A program made the position numbers and the translations under genes. Positions 52,441 to 60,671 of a DNA stretch of 64,000 nt are shown here, in pieces (position 1 is the first letter of the stretch; every line of letters begins with the position of its first letter). Under the pieces are notes generated by a model. That model was given only the letters and a program-made list of their open reading frames with translations, was not told where the DNA came from and ran no database searches. Source of the stretch: Planctomycetaceae bacterium (lineage in GTDB: Bacteria; Planctomycetota; Planctomycetia; Pirellulales; Thermoguttaceae). The stretch is taken from contig SFIW01000003.1 of the NCBI GenBank assembly GCA_004556055.1, positions 27,848 to 91,847 on the forward strand. Direction: 5' to 3'.

Positions 52441-53646
52441 ATGGCCCAGTATTACATCAAAGTTGCGGGACGTCCCTTTGGCCCGTTGAGTTCGGAACGC
52501 GTGCTAGCGATGATAGCGGCGGGTAAGATTCAAAAAGAGACGGAGCTTTCGTTGAATCGTCTCGATTGGAAGGCGGTAAGAGAGATTGCGGAGTTTTCCG
52601 GCGCGTTCGCGACCGCCGCCGTAGAGAATAGCGCGTCGGAGTCAAACGGCGCCGCCGCGTCGGGAAACGCGACCTATGCGACGGGACGCTCGTCGAATCT
52701 CGAACCGAAGGAGTGGTGCTACAGCGTCGACGGAAGGACTGGGTACGGTCCCTACCGTATTTCGGAACTTCTCTCTTTCCTCGATCAGAACAAGATCAAT
52801 TTCGACTCGTTGGTTTGGCGCGAGGGCGAGGGTTCGCGTCCGCTGCGCAAAGAACCGATCATTATGGCCGCGTATGAAAAAACGCATTATGCGCTCTCTC
52901 CCGTGACGCCCGAAGGTTCGAGCGCCGCGCCGCCCGCCGCCTCGGCGCCGAAGACTCCCTCCGATCCGAATGAATTTGACGGCTTCGGATTCGCCCTTCC
53001 GTATCAAATGGGGAAAATCCGTTCGACGTTGAACGTCTGGCACAACGTGCCTCTCGTTTTCTTCTTTTTGGGAATGACGGCGACGATCGCCTTTGCCATT
53101 TTAGCGGGCTCTGATATTCTACACATGGATTTTGAGGAGAGAGAATTCAGCCCGGCGCTTTCTTTGACTTTTTTGGCAAGCGTAATATTCCCGAGTCTTG
53201 GCATGATTCCGCAGTATTTTTTCGTTTATTACCTCTGGCAGGCGATTCCGCCGCGTTTCCGAAGAACGACGCCGCTACGCGCTTCGCTTTTCCTGTTGAT
53301 TCCCTTCTTTAATTACTATTGGCTTTTCGTCGCGTTTGTCCAGGGGGCGGATTGTCTCGATCGGTCGCTGAACCAGTTTGCGCAAAAAGGAAAAAATCGC
53401 GGTGAAAGACCGGTCTACGCGTATGGTACGTCGTCGGTGGTTTTTTGCGTCTTCACCGTGCTGACGTGGCTTAGCAATAGCGTAGCGTCGAATTTCCCAA
53501 TCGTTCTTTTCTTCATAGCGTTGCAACCCCTTGCTTTCTGGATTTTCATGAGATCGATGAAGAGAGCGGCGTTCCAGATCCTTTCATGGCGTTCCCTCGA
53601 ACCGACCAAGACGACGAAAACGAATATCAACGATCTTGTGAACTAA
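52441..53646 (+). CDS. Tandem GYF_2-domain membrane protein
   Basis: A 401-residue protein. Two GYF_2-type domains sit at the N-terminus: about 1-52 (YYIKVAGRPFGPLSSERVLA) and about 90-140 (WCYSVDGRTGYGPYRISELL), each with the Gly-Pro-hydrophobic signature and a later Trp; such domains bind Pro-rich peptides in related proteins. A Pro/Ala linker follows, then four or five membrane helices (about 200-375), including IPQYFFVYYLWQAIPP and LLIPFFNYYWLFVAFVQG, DUF4328-like and similar to the preceding gene. The Pro-rich tails of the GAP1-like protein and of other operon members are possible ligands (inference). It is the last gene of the operon and is followed by a terminator. Confidence 0.8.
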   Translation: MAQYYIKVAGRPFGPLSSERVLAMIAAGKIQKETELSLNRLDWKAVREIAEFSGAFATAAVENSASESNGAAASGNATYATGRSSNLEPKEWCYSVDGRTGYGPYRISELLSFLDQNKINFDSLVWREGEGSRPLRKEPIIMAAYEKTHYALSPVTPEGSSAAPPAASAPKTPSDPNEFDGFGFALPYQMGKIRSTLNVWHNVPLVFFFLGMTATIAFAILAGSDILHMDFEEREFSPALSLTFLASVIFPSLGMIPQYFFVYYLWQAIPPRFRRTTPLRASLFLLIPFFNYYWLFVAFVQGADCLDRSLNQFAQKGKNRGERPVYAYGTSSVVFCVFTVLTWLSNSVASNFPIVLFFIALQPLAFWIFMRSMKRAAFQILSWRSLEPTKTTKTNINDLVN

Positions 53647-53672
53647 CGGTCGGGAACGAAGAAGACAGACTT

Positions 53673-53706
53673 GTCGCGTCGCGTCGTCGGGACGCGACGT
53701 TTTTTT
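53673..53706 (+). terminator. Intrinsic terminator of the stator/GTPase operon
   Basis: The stem GTCGCGTC (53673-53680) pairs with GACGCGAC (53691-53698) and is followed by GTTTTTTT. It lies 27 bases after the last stop codon. Confidence 0.85.
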
Positions 53707-53773
53707 ATCGCAAGGCGCGTCGAAACGCGATGAGCGACGCGTGAAGAATTGCCCGAAAGGGGCGCGCTATTCC

Positions 53774-53801
53774 TTGTAGGAATTTTGTTATCGTTTATAC
53801 T
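53774..53801 (+). promoter_or_regulatory. Candidate promoter of accA
   Basis: TTGTAG (53774-53779) and TATACT (53796-53801) with a 16-base spacer; the -10 is a 5/6 match and the -35 weaker. Leader of about 64 bases before ATG 53872. Confidence 0.45.
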
Positions 53802-53871
53802 TTCGACAAGGCGCCCGGCTCGCGTTGCGAGAAACGGACGCGCATGGACGCATTAAAAAGGCAGGTAGAAG

Positions 53872-54891
53872 ATGGCGATTCCGAGTCAAAAGCTTTCGTT
53901 TGAAAAACCGATATACGAACTTGAAGCGCAACTTGAGCAGCTCCGTTCTCAGGCGAATTCCCCTGAGGTGCGCGACGAAGCGTTGCGTCTCCAGCTAGGC
54001 GTCGCGGAATTGACGAAGAAGATTTACGCCAATCTTTCCGCGTGGGAAACCGTCGAGGTCGCGCGTCATCCGGATCGACCCAAGGGAATCGACTATATCA
54101 ATATGGTCTTTGACGAATTTGTCGAACTTCACGGCGACAAGCTTTACGGAGACGACCGAACGATTTTGACCGGTTTCGTGCGCTTGGACGACTTTCGCGC
54201 CGTCGTAATCGCCCAGAATAAAGGGCGCAATTTCAAAGAACGCCAAGAAGCGAATTTCGGCATGGCGCACCCCGAGGGGTATCATAAAGCGATCGAGAAG
54301 ATGAAGCTTGCGGCGAAGTTCAAGCTGCCGGTGATAGTATTCATCGACACTCCCGGCGCGTACCCTGGAATCGAGTCGGAAGAGCGCGGAGTCGGACGCT
54401 CGATCTCGGATTCGATGTACGAGATGGCGTTGCTGAAGACGCCGATCGTCTGCGTCGTGATCGGCGAAGGAGGAAGCGGCGGCGCGTGCGGCATTGGTCT
54501 GGGAAATCGCGTTGGAATGCTCCGCTACGCTTACTACAGCGTGATCAGTCCTGAAGGATGCGCCGGTATTCTTTGGAAGAGCGGGGAATACAAAGACAAG
54601 GCGGCGGAGGCTCTCAAATTCACGGCGCCTCATCTGCTCGAGTTTGGCGTTATCGACGACATTATTGAAGAACCGATCGGGGGCGCGCATCGCGACCACC
54701 GGATTATGGCGCTCAATCTCAAGAAGTATCTCAAGGCGAAACTCAAGGAATTGTCGAAGCTTTCCGACGACGAACTCCTTACTCAACGTTACGAGCGTAT
54801 TCGTAAGATCGGCGTCTTTTTAGAAGAATCGTCCTCCGACGCCGCCAACGCGGGAACTGAAACCGCCGACGCTTCGCAGTCTCAGTCATGA
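53872..54891 (+). CDS. accA: Acetyl-CoA carboxylase carboxyltransferase subunit alpha
   Basis: Alpha half of the carboxyltransferase that moves the carboxyl group from biotin carrier protein to acetyl-CoA, making malonyl-CoA for fatty acid synthesis. The 339-residue protein shows the N-terminal helical part (LSFEKPIYELEAQLEQL), GRNFKERQEANFGMAHPEGY, VIVFIDTPGAYPGIESEERG and GEGGSGGACGIGLG, which form the crotonase-like active site and oxyanion loops. A 20-residue Ala/Thr/Ser tail follows the usual end. The beta subunit gene is not adjacent. AAGGCAGG precedes ATG 53872. The comM gene follows 24 bases later. Confidence 0.96.
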   Translation: MAIPSQKLSFEKPIYELEAQLEQLRSQANSPEVRDEALRLQLGVAELTKKIYANLSAWETVEVARHPDRPKGIDYINMVFDEFVELHGDKLYGDDRTILTGFVRLDDFRAVVIAQNKGRNFKERQEANFGMAHPEGYHKAIEKMKLAAKFKLPVIVFIDTPGAYPGIESEERGVGRSISDSMYEMALLKTPIVCVVIGEGGSGGACGIGLGNRVGMLRYAYYSVISPEGCAGILWKSGEYKDKAAEALKFTAPHLLEFGVIDDIIEEPIGGAHRDHRIMALNLKKYLKAKLKELSKLSDDELLTQRYERIRKIGVFLEESSSDAANAGTETADASQSQS

Positions 54892-54915
54892 TCCCTTTGT
54901 CCAAAGGGTCGCCTC

Positions 54916-56463
54916 ATGCTTACTAAGATTAAAACCTACACGTTGTTAGGCGCCGCGTCCTATCCCGTCGACGTCGAAACCTATGTCGCCAAACTTCCCG
55001 ACGATACGAACGAGGAGGGGAAGACGACGATCGTCGGGCTTGCCAAGACGGTCGTGCGCGAAAGCGGCGTTCGCGTCGGACTTGCGATTCGGCACGCCGG
55101 CTTCAATATTGGTTCGTGCAATATCCTCGTGAATCTTGCGCCCGCCGATTTGCCGAAACAATCTCCTTCTCTCGATTTGCCGATTTCGCTGGGCATTATC
55201 TCTTCCGCAGGATTGGCGAAGTTCGATTCTCTAGGCGAATACGCAGTTCTTGGCGAACTCGATCTCGACGGTCACGCGCGACCTTGTCGCGGCGTTCTAG
55301 CGGCGGCGCGCGCCGCAAAAGAAGCGGGGTTGCGCGGTATTCTCGTGCCGAAGGAAAACGCCCCCGAAGCCGCTCTGGTCGACGGTATCGACGCGATTCC
55401 GATCGAAACCCTCGCCGAAGCCGTCGGTTTTCTCCAAGGACGCTTGAATATTGATCCAACTCCCGGTTTGACGGGAAACGAGTTTGAAACTCATTCGAAA
55501 TACGACGTCGACTTTGCGGAAGTACATGGTCAGGAAACGGCGAAACGCGCGATGACGATCGCCGCGGCGGGAGGACACAACGTCCTCATGTTCGGTTCCC
55601 CCGGCGCGGGAAAAACGATGCTCGCCAAGCGTTTGACGACGATTCTTCCCCCGATGACCCTTGAAGAAGCGCTCGAAACGACGGAAATCTACAGCGCGGT
55701 CGGCAAGTTGGAGGGAAAGGCGCTCATCGCGACGCGTCCTTTCCGCGAACCGCACCACTCGATCAGCGAACCGGGGCTCGTCGGCGGCGGCGCGTCTCCT
55801 ACCCCAGGCGAAATCAGCTTGGCGCATAACGGCGTCCTCTTCCTCGACGAACTACCCGAGTTTAATCGCAAAACCCTTGAAGCGCTCCGACAGCCCCTTG
55901 AGGATCACCTCGCTCGCATTACTCGCGCGAATCAGTCGGAGACTTTCCCCGCGAATTTTGTCCTGGTCGCCGCGCTCAACCCGTGTCCGTGCGGTTATCG
56001 CGGCGATCCTAAACGTCAGTGCCGCTGTTCCGATCAACAGGTCGAACGCTACATGGCGCGGATTAGCGGCCCCCTTCTCGATCGCATCGACGTGCATATT
56101 GAGACGCTTCCCGTCACGTATCGCGAACTTTCGTCGACGGAGCCGCAGACTTCGAGCGCGGAGCTCCGCGAGAAGGTCTTACGCGCGCGCGAAATTCAGA
56201 CGGAACGCTACCGCGACGAATCGATTCGCGTCAACGCCCAGATGCGTCGCGCGCACATCACGCGTTACGCCTACCTATCCTCCGAATGTGATAAGATGCT
56301 TGAAGACGCGATGGAACGCTTCTCTTTCTCAGCGCGCGCCCACGATAAAATCCTTCGCGTCGCGCGCACTATCGCCGATTTGGAAGGCTCTGAGAATATC
56401 GAGCAACAGCATCTTTTCGAGGCTATTTCCTATCGCGTCCTTGATAGAAAGATATGGAAGTGA
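54916..56463 (+). CDS. comM: YifB/ComM family magnesium-chelatase-like AAA+ ATPase
   Basis: A 515-residue AAA+ protein of the YifB/ComM family; ComM is a hexameric helicase that promotes branch migration during natural transformation in studied bacteria. Visible: the N-terminal Lon-protease-like substrate domain (about 20-170, DLPISLGIISSAGLAKFDSL), Walker A GSPGAGKTM near 226, the Walker B-like GVLFLDELPEF near 307, the Cys-rich NPCPCGYRGDPKRQCRC near 355 and the C-terminal Mg-chelatase domain. The length is standard. Whether this organism is naturally competent cannot be told. It follows accA and is 9 bases before priA. Confidence 0.94.
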   Translation: MLTKIKTYTLLGAASYPVDVETYVAKLPDDTNEEGKTTIVGLAKTVVRESGVRVGLAIRHAGFNIGSCNILVNLAPADLPKQSPSLDLPISLGIISSAGLAKFDSLGEYAVLGELDLDGHARPCRGVLAAARAAKEAGLRGILVPKENAPEAALVDGIDAIPIETLAEAVGFLQGRLNIDPTPGLTGNEFETHSKYDVDFAEVHGQETAKRAMTIAAAGGHNVLMFGSPGAGKTMLAKRLTTILPPMTLEEALETTEIYSAVGKLEGKALIATRPFREPHHSISEPGLVGGGASPTPGEISLAHNGVLFLDELPEFNRKTLEALRQPLEDHLARITRANQSETFPANFVLVAALNPCPCGYRGDPKRQCRCSDQQVERYMARISGPLLDRIDVHIETLPVTYRELSSTEPQTSSAELREKVLRAREIQTERYRDESIRVNAQMRRAHITRYAYLSSECDKMLEDAMERFSFSARAHDKILRVARTIADLEGSENIEQQHLFEAISYRVLDRKIWK

Positions 56464-56472
56464 ACGCCAAGT

Positions 56473-59064
56473 ATGAATCAGCTCCAGGGGCAAACCTTTT
56501 TTGATCCAACGAATCCGACGTGGACCCTCTACGATCCCTCGCGCGAGATTCTTGTCGCGCGCGTCGCGTTCGTCGACGGGCCCGACGGCGTCTTCGATTA
56601 TAAGGTTCCCGACGCGTTGCGCGCCCGCGTTCGGCCCGGCGTTCGCGTCTTAGCGCCCCTTGGCGCGCGAAATCGTTCCGTCGTCGCATACTGTCTTGAA
56701 ATCGCTCAGCGACGCGTTGAGGAAACGCCGCCCCCCGCGCCGCCGCGCCGCAAGCCGAAAGAGGACGCGCCGACTCTCTTCGCGCTCGATCCGCGTCCCG
56801 AGAAGGAAAATAACGACGCCCCGAAAGCGACCGTCGAAGGAAAGACCTTTCGTCTGAAAGAGATCGCCGCAGTCGTCGACGAAAAACCGATTCTCTCTCC
56901 CAAGCTTCTGAAACTCGGACTCGATCTAGCTCAGCGCTGCATCGCTCCGATCGGGCAGACCCTCGACGGAATGGTTCCCGCAGGGGTGCGCGACGCGATC
57001 GGCTCGCGCTTGACGACCGTCTTTCTTCTCGCTCCCGACGCTTCGGAGCGCCTCAGACGTTTCGAAAACGCGAAGGCGGAGGGCGTTCGCGCGTTGACGC
57101 CTAAACAGCGTTTCGTCCTCGACGAGTTGCGGCGCTGCGCGGAACCGCCGACCCTCGCGGAACTCTCGCGTCAGGCGAAATGTTCCTCCGCGCCGATCCT
57201 CTCCCTCAAAAAACTCGGGCTCCTGACGACGAAACGCGTGAAGCGAACGAGTCGCTTTTACGACGAACTCGCCGCCGCGCAGAAAACCGAGCCCAGGACT
57301 CTTCCTCACGAGCTCAACCCCGACCAGCGTCGCGCTCTCGACGCGATTCTCGGCGCCCTCAAAGAATCTCGAACCGAGACTTTTCTACTCCGCGGCGTCA
57401 CAGGAAGCGGTAAAACGGAAGTCTATATCGACGCGATCGAAGAGGTCGTTTCTTACGGCAAACAAGCGATCGTCCTCGTCCCGGAGATCAGTTTGACTCC
57501 GCAGACCGTTCAGCGTTTCAGAGCGCGGCTTGGGGATATCGCCGTGTTGCACAGCCGTCTGACCGACCTTGAGCGAAAACTCGAATGGGAGAAGATTGAG
57601 CAGGGGAAGGCGCAAGTCGTCGTCGGCGCGCGTAGCGCGATCTTCGCCCCTTGTTCGCGCTTGGGGCTGATCGTCATCGACGAGGAGCACGAGACGTCCT
57701 TCAAACAAGACGTCGCCCCGCGCTATCACGCGCGAGTCGTCGCGCAAATGCGCGCTCAAAATGAGAACGCGATCCTTGTTCTCGGTTCCGCGACCCCGTC
57801 GTTGGAGAGTTGGCGCAACGCGAAAGCGGGCCGCTATACCCTTCTCGAACTCCCGAACCGGGTGAGGAATCTTCCTCAGCCGCCGGTCTATATCGTCGAT
57901 ATGCGCGATCGCGGCGCGGCGGGGTTCACGCACGGCTCGATGTGCCAGCGTTTGCGTCGCGAGATCGAGCTTGCGCTCGACGCGGATCCGACGAATCAGA
58001 TCGTTCTCCTCCTCAATCGGCGCGGATACTCCACGCACATTCAGTGCCCGTCGTGCGGCGAGACGCTCAAGTGCCCCGACTGCGACGTCGCGCTCACGCA
58101 TCATATTACGCAGCAGATCGCTATCTGTCATTATTGCGATTATCAGATTCCCGCGCCGAAAAAATGTCCCTATTGCGGTTTTGCGGGGATTAAATACGGC
58201 GGCGTGGGAACTCAGCGACTAGAACAGGAATTCGTCGCGAATTTTCCCAACGCGCCGATTCTTCGTATGGACTCCGACACGACGCAGGCGAAAGACGCGC
58301 ACGAACGCGGGCTCGAAGCGTTCCGCCGCGGCGAATATCGCGTCTTACTGGGAACGCAAATGATCGCCAAGGGGCTCGATTTCCCGAACGTTGTTCTCGT
58401 CGGGATCGTCAACGCCGACGCCGCGCTCCATCTTCCCGACTTTCGCGCCCCTGAACGCACCTTCAACCTGATTCTGCAAGCGTCGGGCCGCGCGGGACGG
58501 GGCGACAAGGAGGGGAAGGTCGTCGTTCAAACGTATAAGCCCGACGATCCCGTTATTCTGGACGCGATGCGCGGCGACTATGTCGGTTTTGCGTCGCGCG
58601 AATTGGCGGGGCGACGCGCGATTGGCCTACCCCCCTTTACGTCGGCGATCCGCTTCGTCGTGCGCGGGCCCGACGAGAAGGAGACGCTCGAATTTGCGCG
58701 TCAACTCCGCGAAGCGCTCTTCGCGGCGCTCCGCGACGTCAACATTGAACATGGATACGATCCGAAGAATCCGCCGGTCGCGAACGCCGAAGAGGTCGAG
58801 GCGACGCGCGACGCGATGGGACGCAACGTCGTTTCTCTCACGCCGCGCAATCCGAAGCCGCGCGCGCCCCTCATGGGACGCCTCGTCGGTCCCGCGCCGT
58901 GCCCTTTTCCGAAACTGCGCGGAAATTTTCGGTTTCATTTGCAGCTTTACGGGGCTCCGGGCCCCTTGCTTCGCGAAGCGGCGCGACGCGTCGCGTTGGG
59001 TAAGCTTAAACAGCCGTCTTCGGTGCAATGGATCGTCGACGTCGACCCGATCGACGCGTTATAG
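56473..59064 (+). CDS. priA: Primosomal replication-restart helicase PriA
   Basis: An 863-residue superfamily 2 DNA helicase that reloads the replisome at stalled forks. Visible: the 3'-DNA-binding domain (about 25-110, VARVAFVDGPDGVFDYKVPD), an insert of about 60 charged/Pro-rich residues (PPAPPRRKPKED), the winged-helix region, Walker A GVTGSGKTEVY near 310, DEEH box near 402 (IVIDEEHETSFKQD), the zinc-binding Cys clusters near 520-570 (CPSCGETLKCPDC, CHYCDY, CPYCG) and the helicase C-lobe LGTQMIAKGLDFPNVVLVGI. The C-terminal domain contains an insertion near 760-800. The chain is longer than E. coli PriA (about 730). It starts 9 bases after comM. Confidence 0.95.
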   Translation: MNQLQGQTFFDPTNPTWTLYDPSREILVARVAFVDGPDGVFDYKVPDALRARVRPGVRVLAPLGARNRSVVAYCLEIAQRRVEETPPPAPPRRKPKEDAPTLFALDPRPEKENNDAPKATVEGKTFRLKEIAAVVDEKPILSPKLLKLGLDLAQRCIAPIGQTLDGMVPAGVRDAIGSRLTTVFLLAPDASERLRRFENAKAEGVRALTPKQRFVLDELRRCAEPPTLAELSRQAKCSSAPILSLKKLGLLTTKRVKRTSRFYDELAAAQKTEPRTLPHELNPDQRRALDAILGALKESRTETFLLRGVTGSGKTEVYIDAIEEVVSYGKQAIVLVPEISLTPQTVQRFRARLGDIAVLHSRLTDLERKLEWEKIEQGKAQVVVGARSAIFAPCSRLGLIVIDEEHETSFKQDVAPRYHARVVAQMRAQNENAILVLGSATPSLESWRNAKAGRYTLLELPNRVRNLPQPPVYIVDMRDRGAAGFTHGSMCQRLRREIELALDADPTNQIVLLLNRRGYSTHIQCPSCGETLKCPDCDVALTHHITQQIAICHYCDYQIPAPKKCPYCGFAGIKYGGVGTQRLEQEFVANFPNAPILRMDSDTTQAKDAHERGLEAFRRGEYRVLLGTQMIAKGLDFPNVVLVGIVNADAALHLPDFRAPERTFNLILQASGRAGRGDKEGKVVVQTYKPDDPVILDAMRGDYVGFASRELAGRRAIGLPPFTSAIRFVVRGPDEKETLEFARQLREALFAALRDVNIEHGYDPKNPPVANAEEVEATRDAMGRNVVSLTPRNPKPRAPLMGRLVGPAPCPFPKLRGNFRFHLQLYGAPGPLLREAARRVALGKLKQPSSVQWIVDVDPIDAL

Positions 59065-59129
59065 CGTGTGGTCAAACGCGCCCTTCGCCCTAATATGCTT
59101 GATTTTGGAATTTAAGGAGTTATGACGAC

Positions 59130-60065
59130 ATGAGCACGATGATTCGGCCTTTAGCGTTGATGTGCGCGTTTATCGTCGGGTGGTTTTTCCCGCAAGGAAG
59201 CTCCTTCCTGTGGACCATCCCGTGGTTTGTGCGCTATATGATTTTTATGACGTTCCTAGGTTTGAACGTCCATAAGATGAAGTTGCGGCGGAGTCATTTC
59301 GCGATCTTGTTCTTCAATATCGCGATCGGAATGGGCGCTTGCGAACTCTTCAAGTATCTCGATCAACCGACCCTTGCCGCGGCGGCGTTCTTCACCGGCC
59401 TCGCGCCGACAGCGACCGCCGCGCCCGCGATCGCGTCCTTCTTGCGACGCGAAGTCGAGTACGTCGTCACGGGGATGCTCCTCACGACGGGCGGAATAGC
59501 GATAGCTCTTCCCGCGCTTTTGCCGATCTCGGTAGGAGTCGAAACAGGGGACGGCTCCTTCAGGACGGCGTTTATGCACGTTGCGCTGCGCGTACTCTCA
59601 ACGATTGTCGCGCCGATCGCCGTCGCGCGGCTCCTTCGCTTGATCTATTCGAACGCGGCGACATGGACGAAAAAGTATAAGAGCGCCACCTTTTACGCGT
59701 GGGTTCTCATGGTCACCGTCCTGTCTTGCGGCGCGTCGGAATTCATCCATAATCCCGAGAATGGAGTGAAGACGACGATCCTTCTCGAAATGCTCGCGCT
59801 CTCCCTAGGAATTTGCGTCTGCAACTTCGTTTTAGGATATTTCCTTGGCGAGAAGCATTATCGTCAAGAATCAAGTCAGACGCTGGGACAGAAGAATACG
59901 GGGCTTATGGTTTACTTTGCGATGCTTTACGCGAATCCGCTTGTCGCGCTGGGACCGACCCTTTACGTTCTGTGGCATAACTCCTGGAACGCGTTGCAAT
60001 TGGAATGGCAAGCGATCAAGGACGCGCGTCTGGCGCATGAAGAAAAAGAGTCGCATACTAAGTGA
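59130..60065 (+). CDS. Bile acid:sodium symporter (BASS) family transporter
   Basis: A 311-residue inner-membrane protein with 9-10 helices. Family-like segments: FTGLAPTATAAPAIASFLRR (the crossover region holding sodium in BASS members), an intact second motif SSQTLGQKNTGLMVYFAMLY, and the GLNVHKMKL loop after the second helix. Sodium-coupled uptake of an organic anion is the family role, but the actual substrate in a non-host bacterium is commonly something other than bile acids and is not known here. AAGGAG precedes ATG 59130. The ispF gene starts 15 bases after its stop. Confidence 0.85.
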   Translation: MSTMIRPLALMCAFIVGWFFPQGSSFLWTIPWFVRYMIFMTFLGLNVHKMKLRRSHFAILFFNIAIGMGACELFKYLDQPTLAAAAFFTGLAPTATAAPAIASFLRREVEYVVTGMLLTTGGIAIALPALLPISVGVETGDGSFRTAFMHVALRVLSTIVAPIAVARLLRLIYSNAATWTKKYKSATFYAWVLMVTVLSCGASEFIHNPENGVKTTILLEMLALSLGICVCNFVLGYFLGEKHYRQESSQTLGQKNTGLMVYFAMLYANPLVALGPTLYVLWHNSWNALQLEWQAIKDARLAHEEKESHTK

Positions 60066-60080
60066 ATTTAGGAAGATAAG

Positions 60081-60671
60081 ATGGGGAACGAGACGCAGGC
60101 GCTCGAAGAGCGCGTAAGACGATTGGAAGCGCAGGTCAAGACGCTTTTGGCGCGCCGAGACGACGACGAGCGATATCGCGTCGGTTACGGATGCGATTTA
60201 CACCGCTTTACCGAAGGATCTTCTCTCCGCTTGGGGGGAATTGTGATCCCGTATTGTCAATCTCTTCTGGGTCATTCCGACGCGGACGCGCTTTTACATG
60301 CGATCGCGGACGCGATCCTCGGCGCGGCGGGCGTCGGCGATATCGGCGAGCTCTTTCCCGACACGGCGGAGGAGAATCGCGACCGCGATTCCGCCGAAAT
60401 CCTGATGATCTGCGTGGAAGAGGCGCTCAAGCGCGGTTGGCAGGTCGTGAATCTCGATTGCGTCGTTTGCGCGCAGCGTCCCAAACTTGGGCCCTTGAAG
60501 AAGGCGATGCGCGCGCGAATCGCCGCGATTCTGGACGTCCCCGAGGATCGCGTCAACGTCAAAGCGAAGACAGGCGAGCATGTCGGGCCCGTCGGACGCC
60601 TCGAAGCGATCGAGACGTTCGCGACCGTACTCATGACGCGCGTTGCGCGGGAGAAGGAGCGAGACGAATGA
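60081..60671 (+). CDS. ispF: IspF (MECDP synthase) with N-terminal coiled-coil extension
   Basis: 2-C-methyl-D-erythritol 2,4-cyclodiphosphate synthase, a trimeric zinc enzyme of the non-mevalonate isoprenoid pathway. Visible: metal ligands Asp39 and His41 in GYGCDLHRF, HSDADALLHAIADAILGAAG with the third His, DIGELFPDT, and KAKTGEHVGPVGRLEAIE near the end. The enzyme core is about 160 residues; here an extra 31 residues at the N-terminus (QALEERVRRLEAQVKTLLAR) form a short predicted coiled coil, unusual in this family. The extension is translated from ATG 60081 after AGGAAGATAAG, and no other start fits. The stop overlaps the apbE start by 4 bases. Confidence 0.93.
   Translation: MGNETQALEERVRRLEAQVKTLLARRDDDERYRVGYGCDLHRFTEGSSLRLGGIVIPYCQSLLGHSDADALLHAIADAILGAAGVGDIGELFPDTAEENRDRDSAEILMICVEEALKRGWQVVNLDCVVCAQRPKLGPLKKAMRARIAAILDVPEDRVNVKAKTGEHVGPVGRLEAIETFATVLMTRVAREKERDE

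Noticed and set aside
60191..60667. N-terminal extension of the apbE frame
   Set aside because: It overlaps ispF in another frame and is Arg-rich nonsense; ATGA at 60668 is the start.
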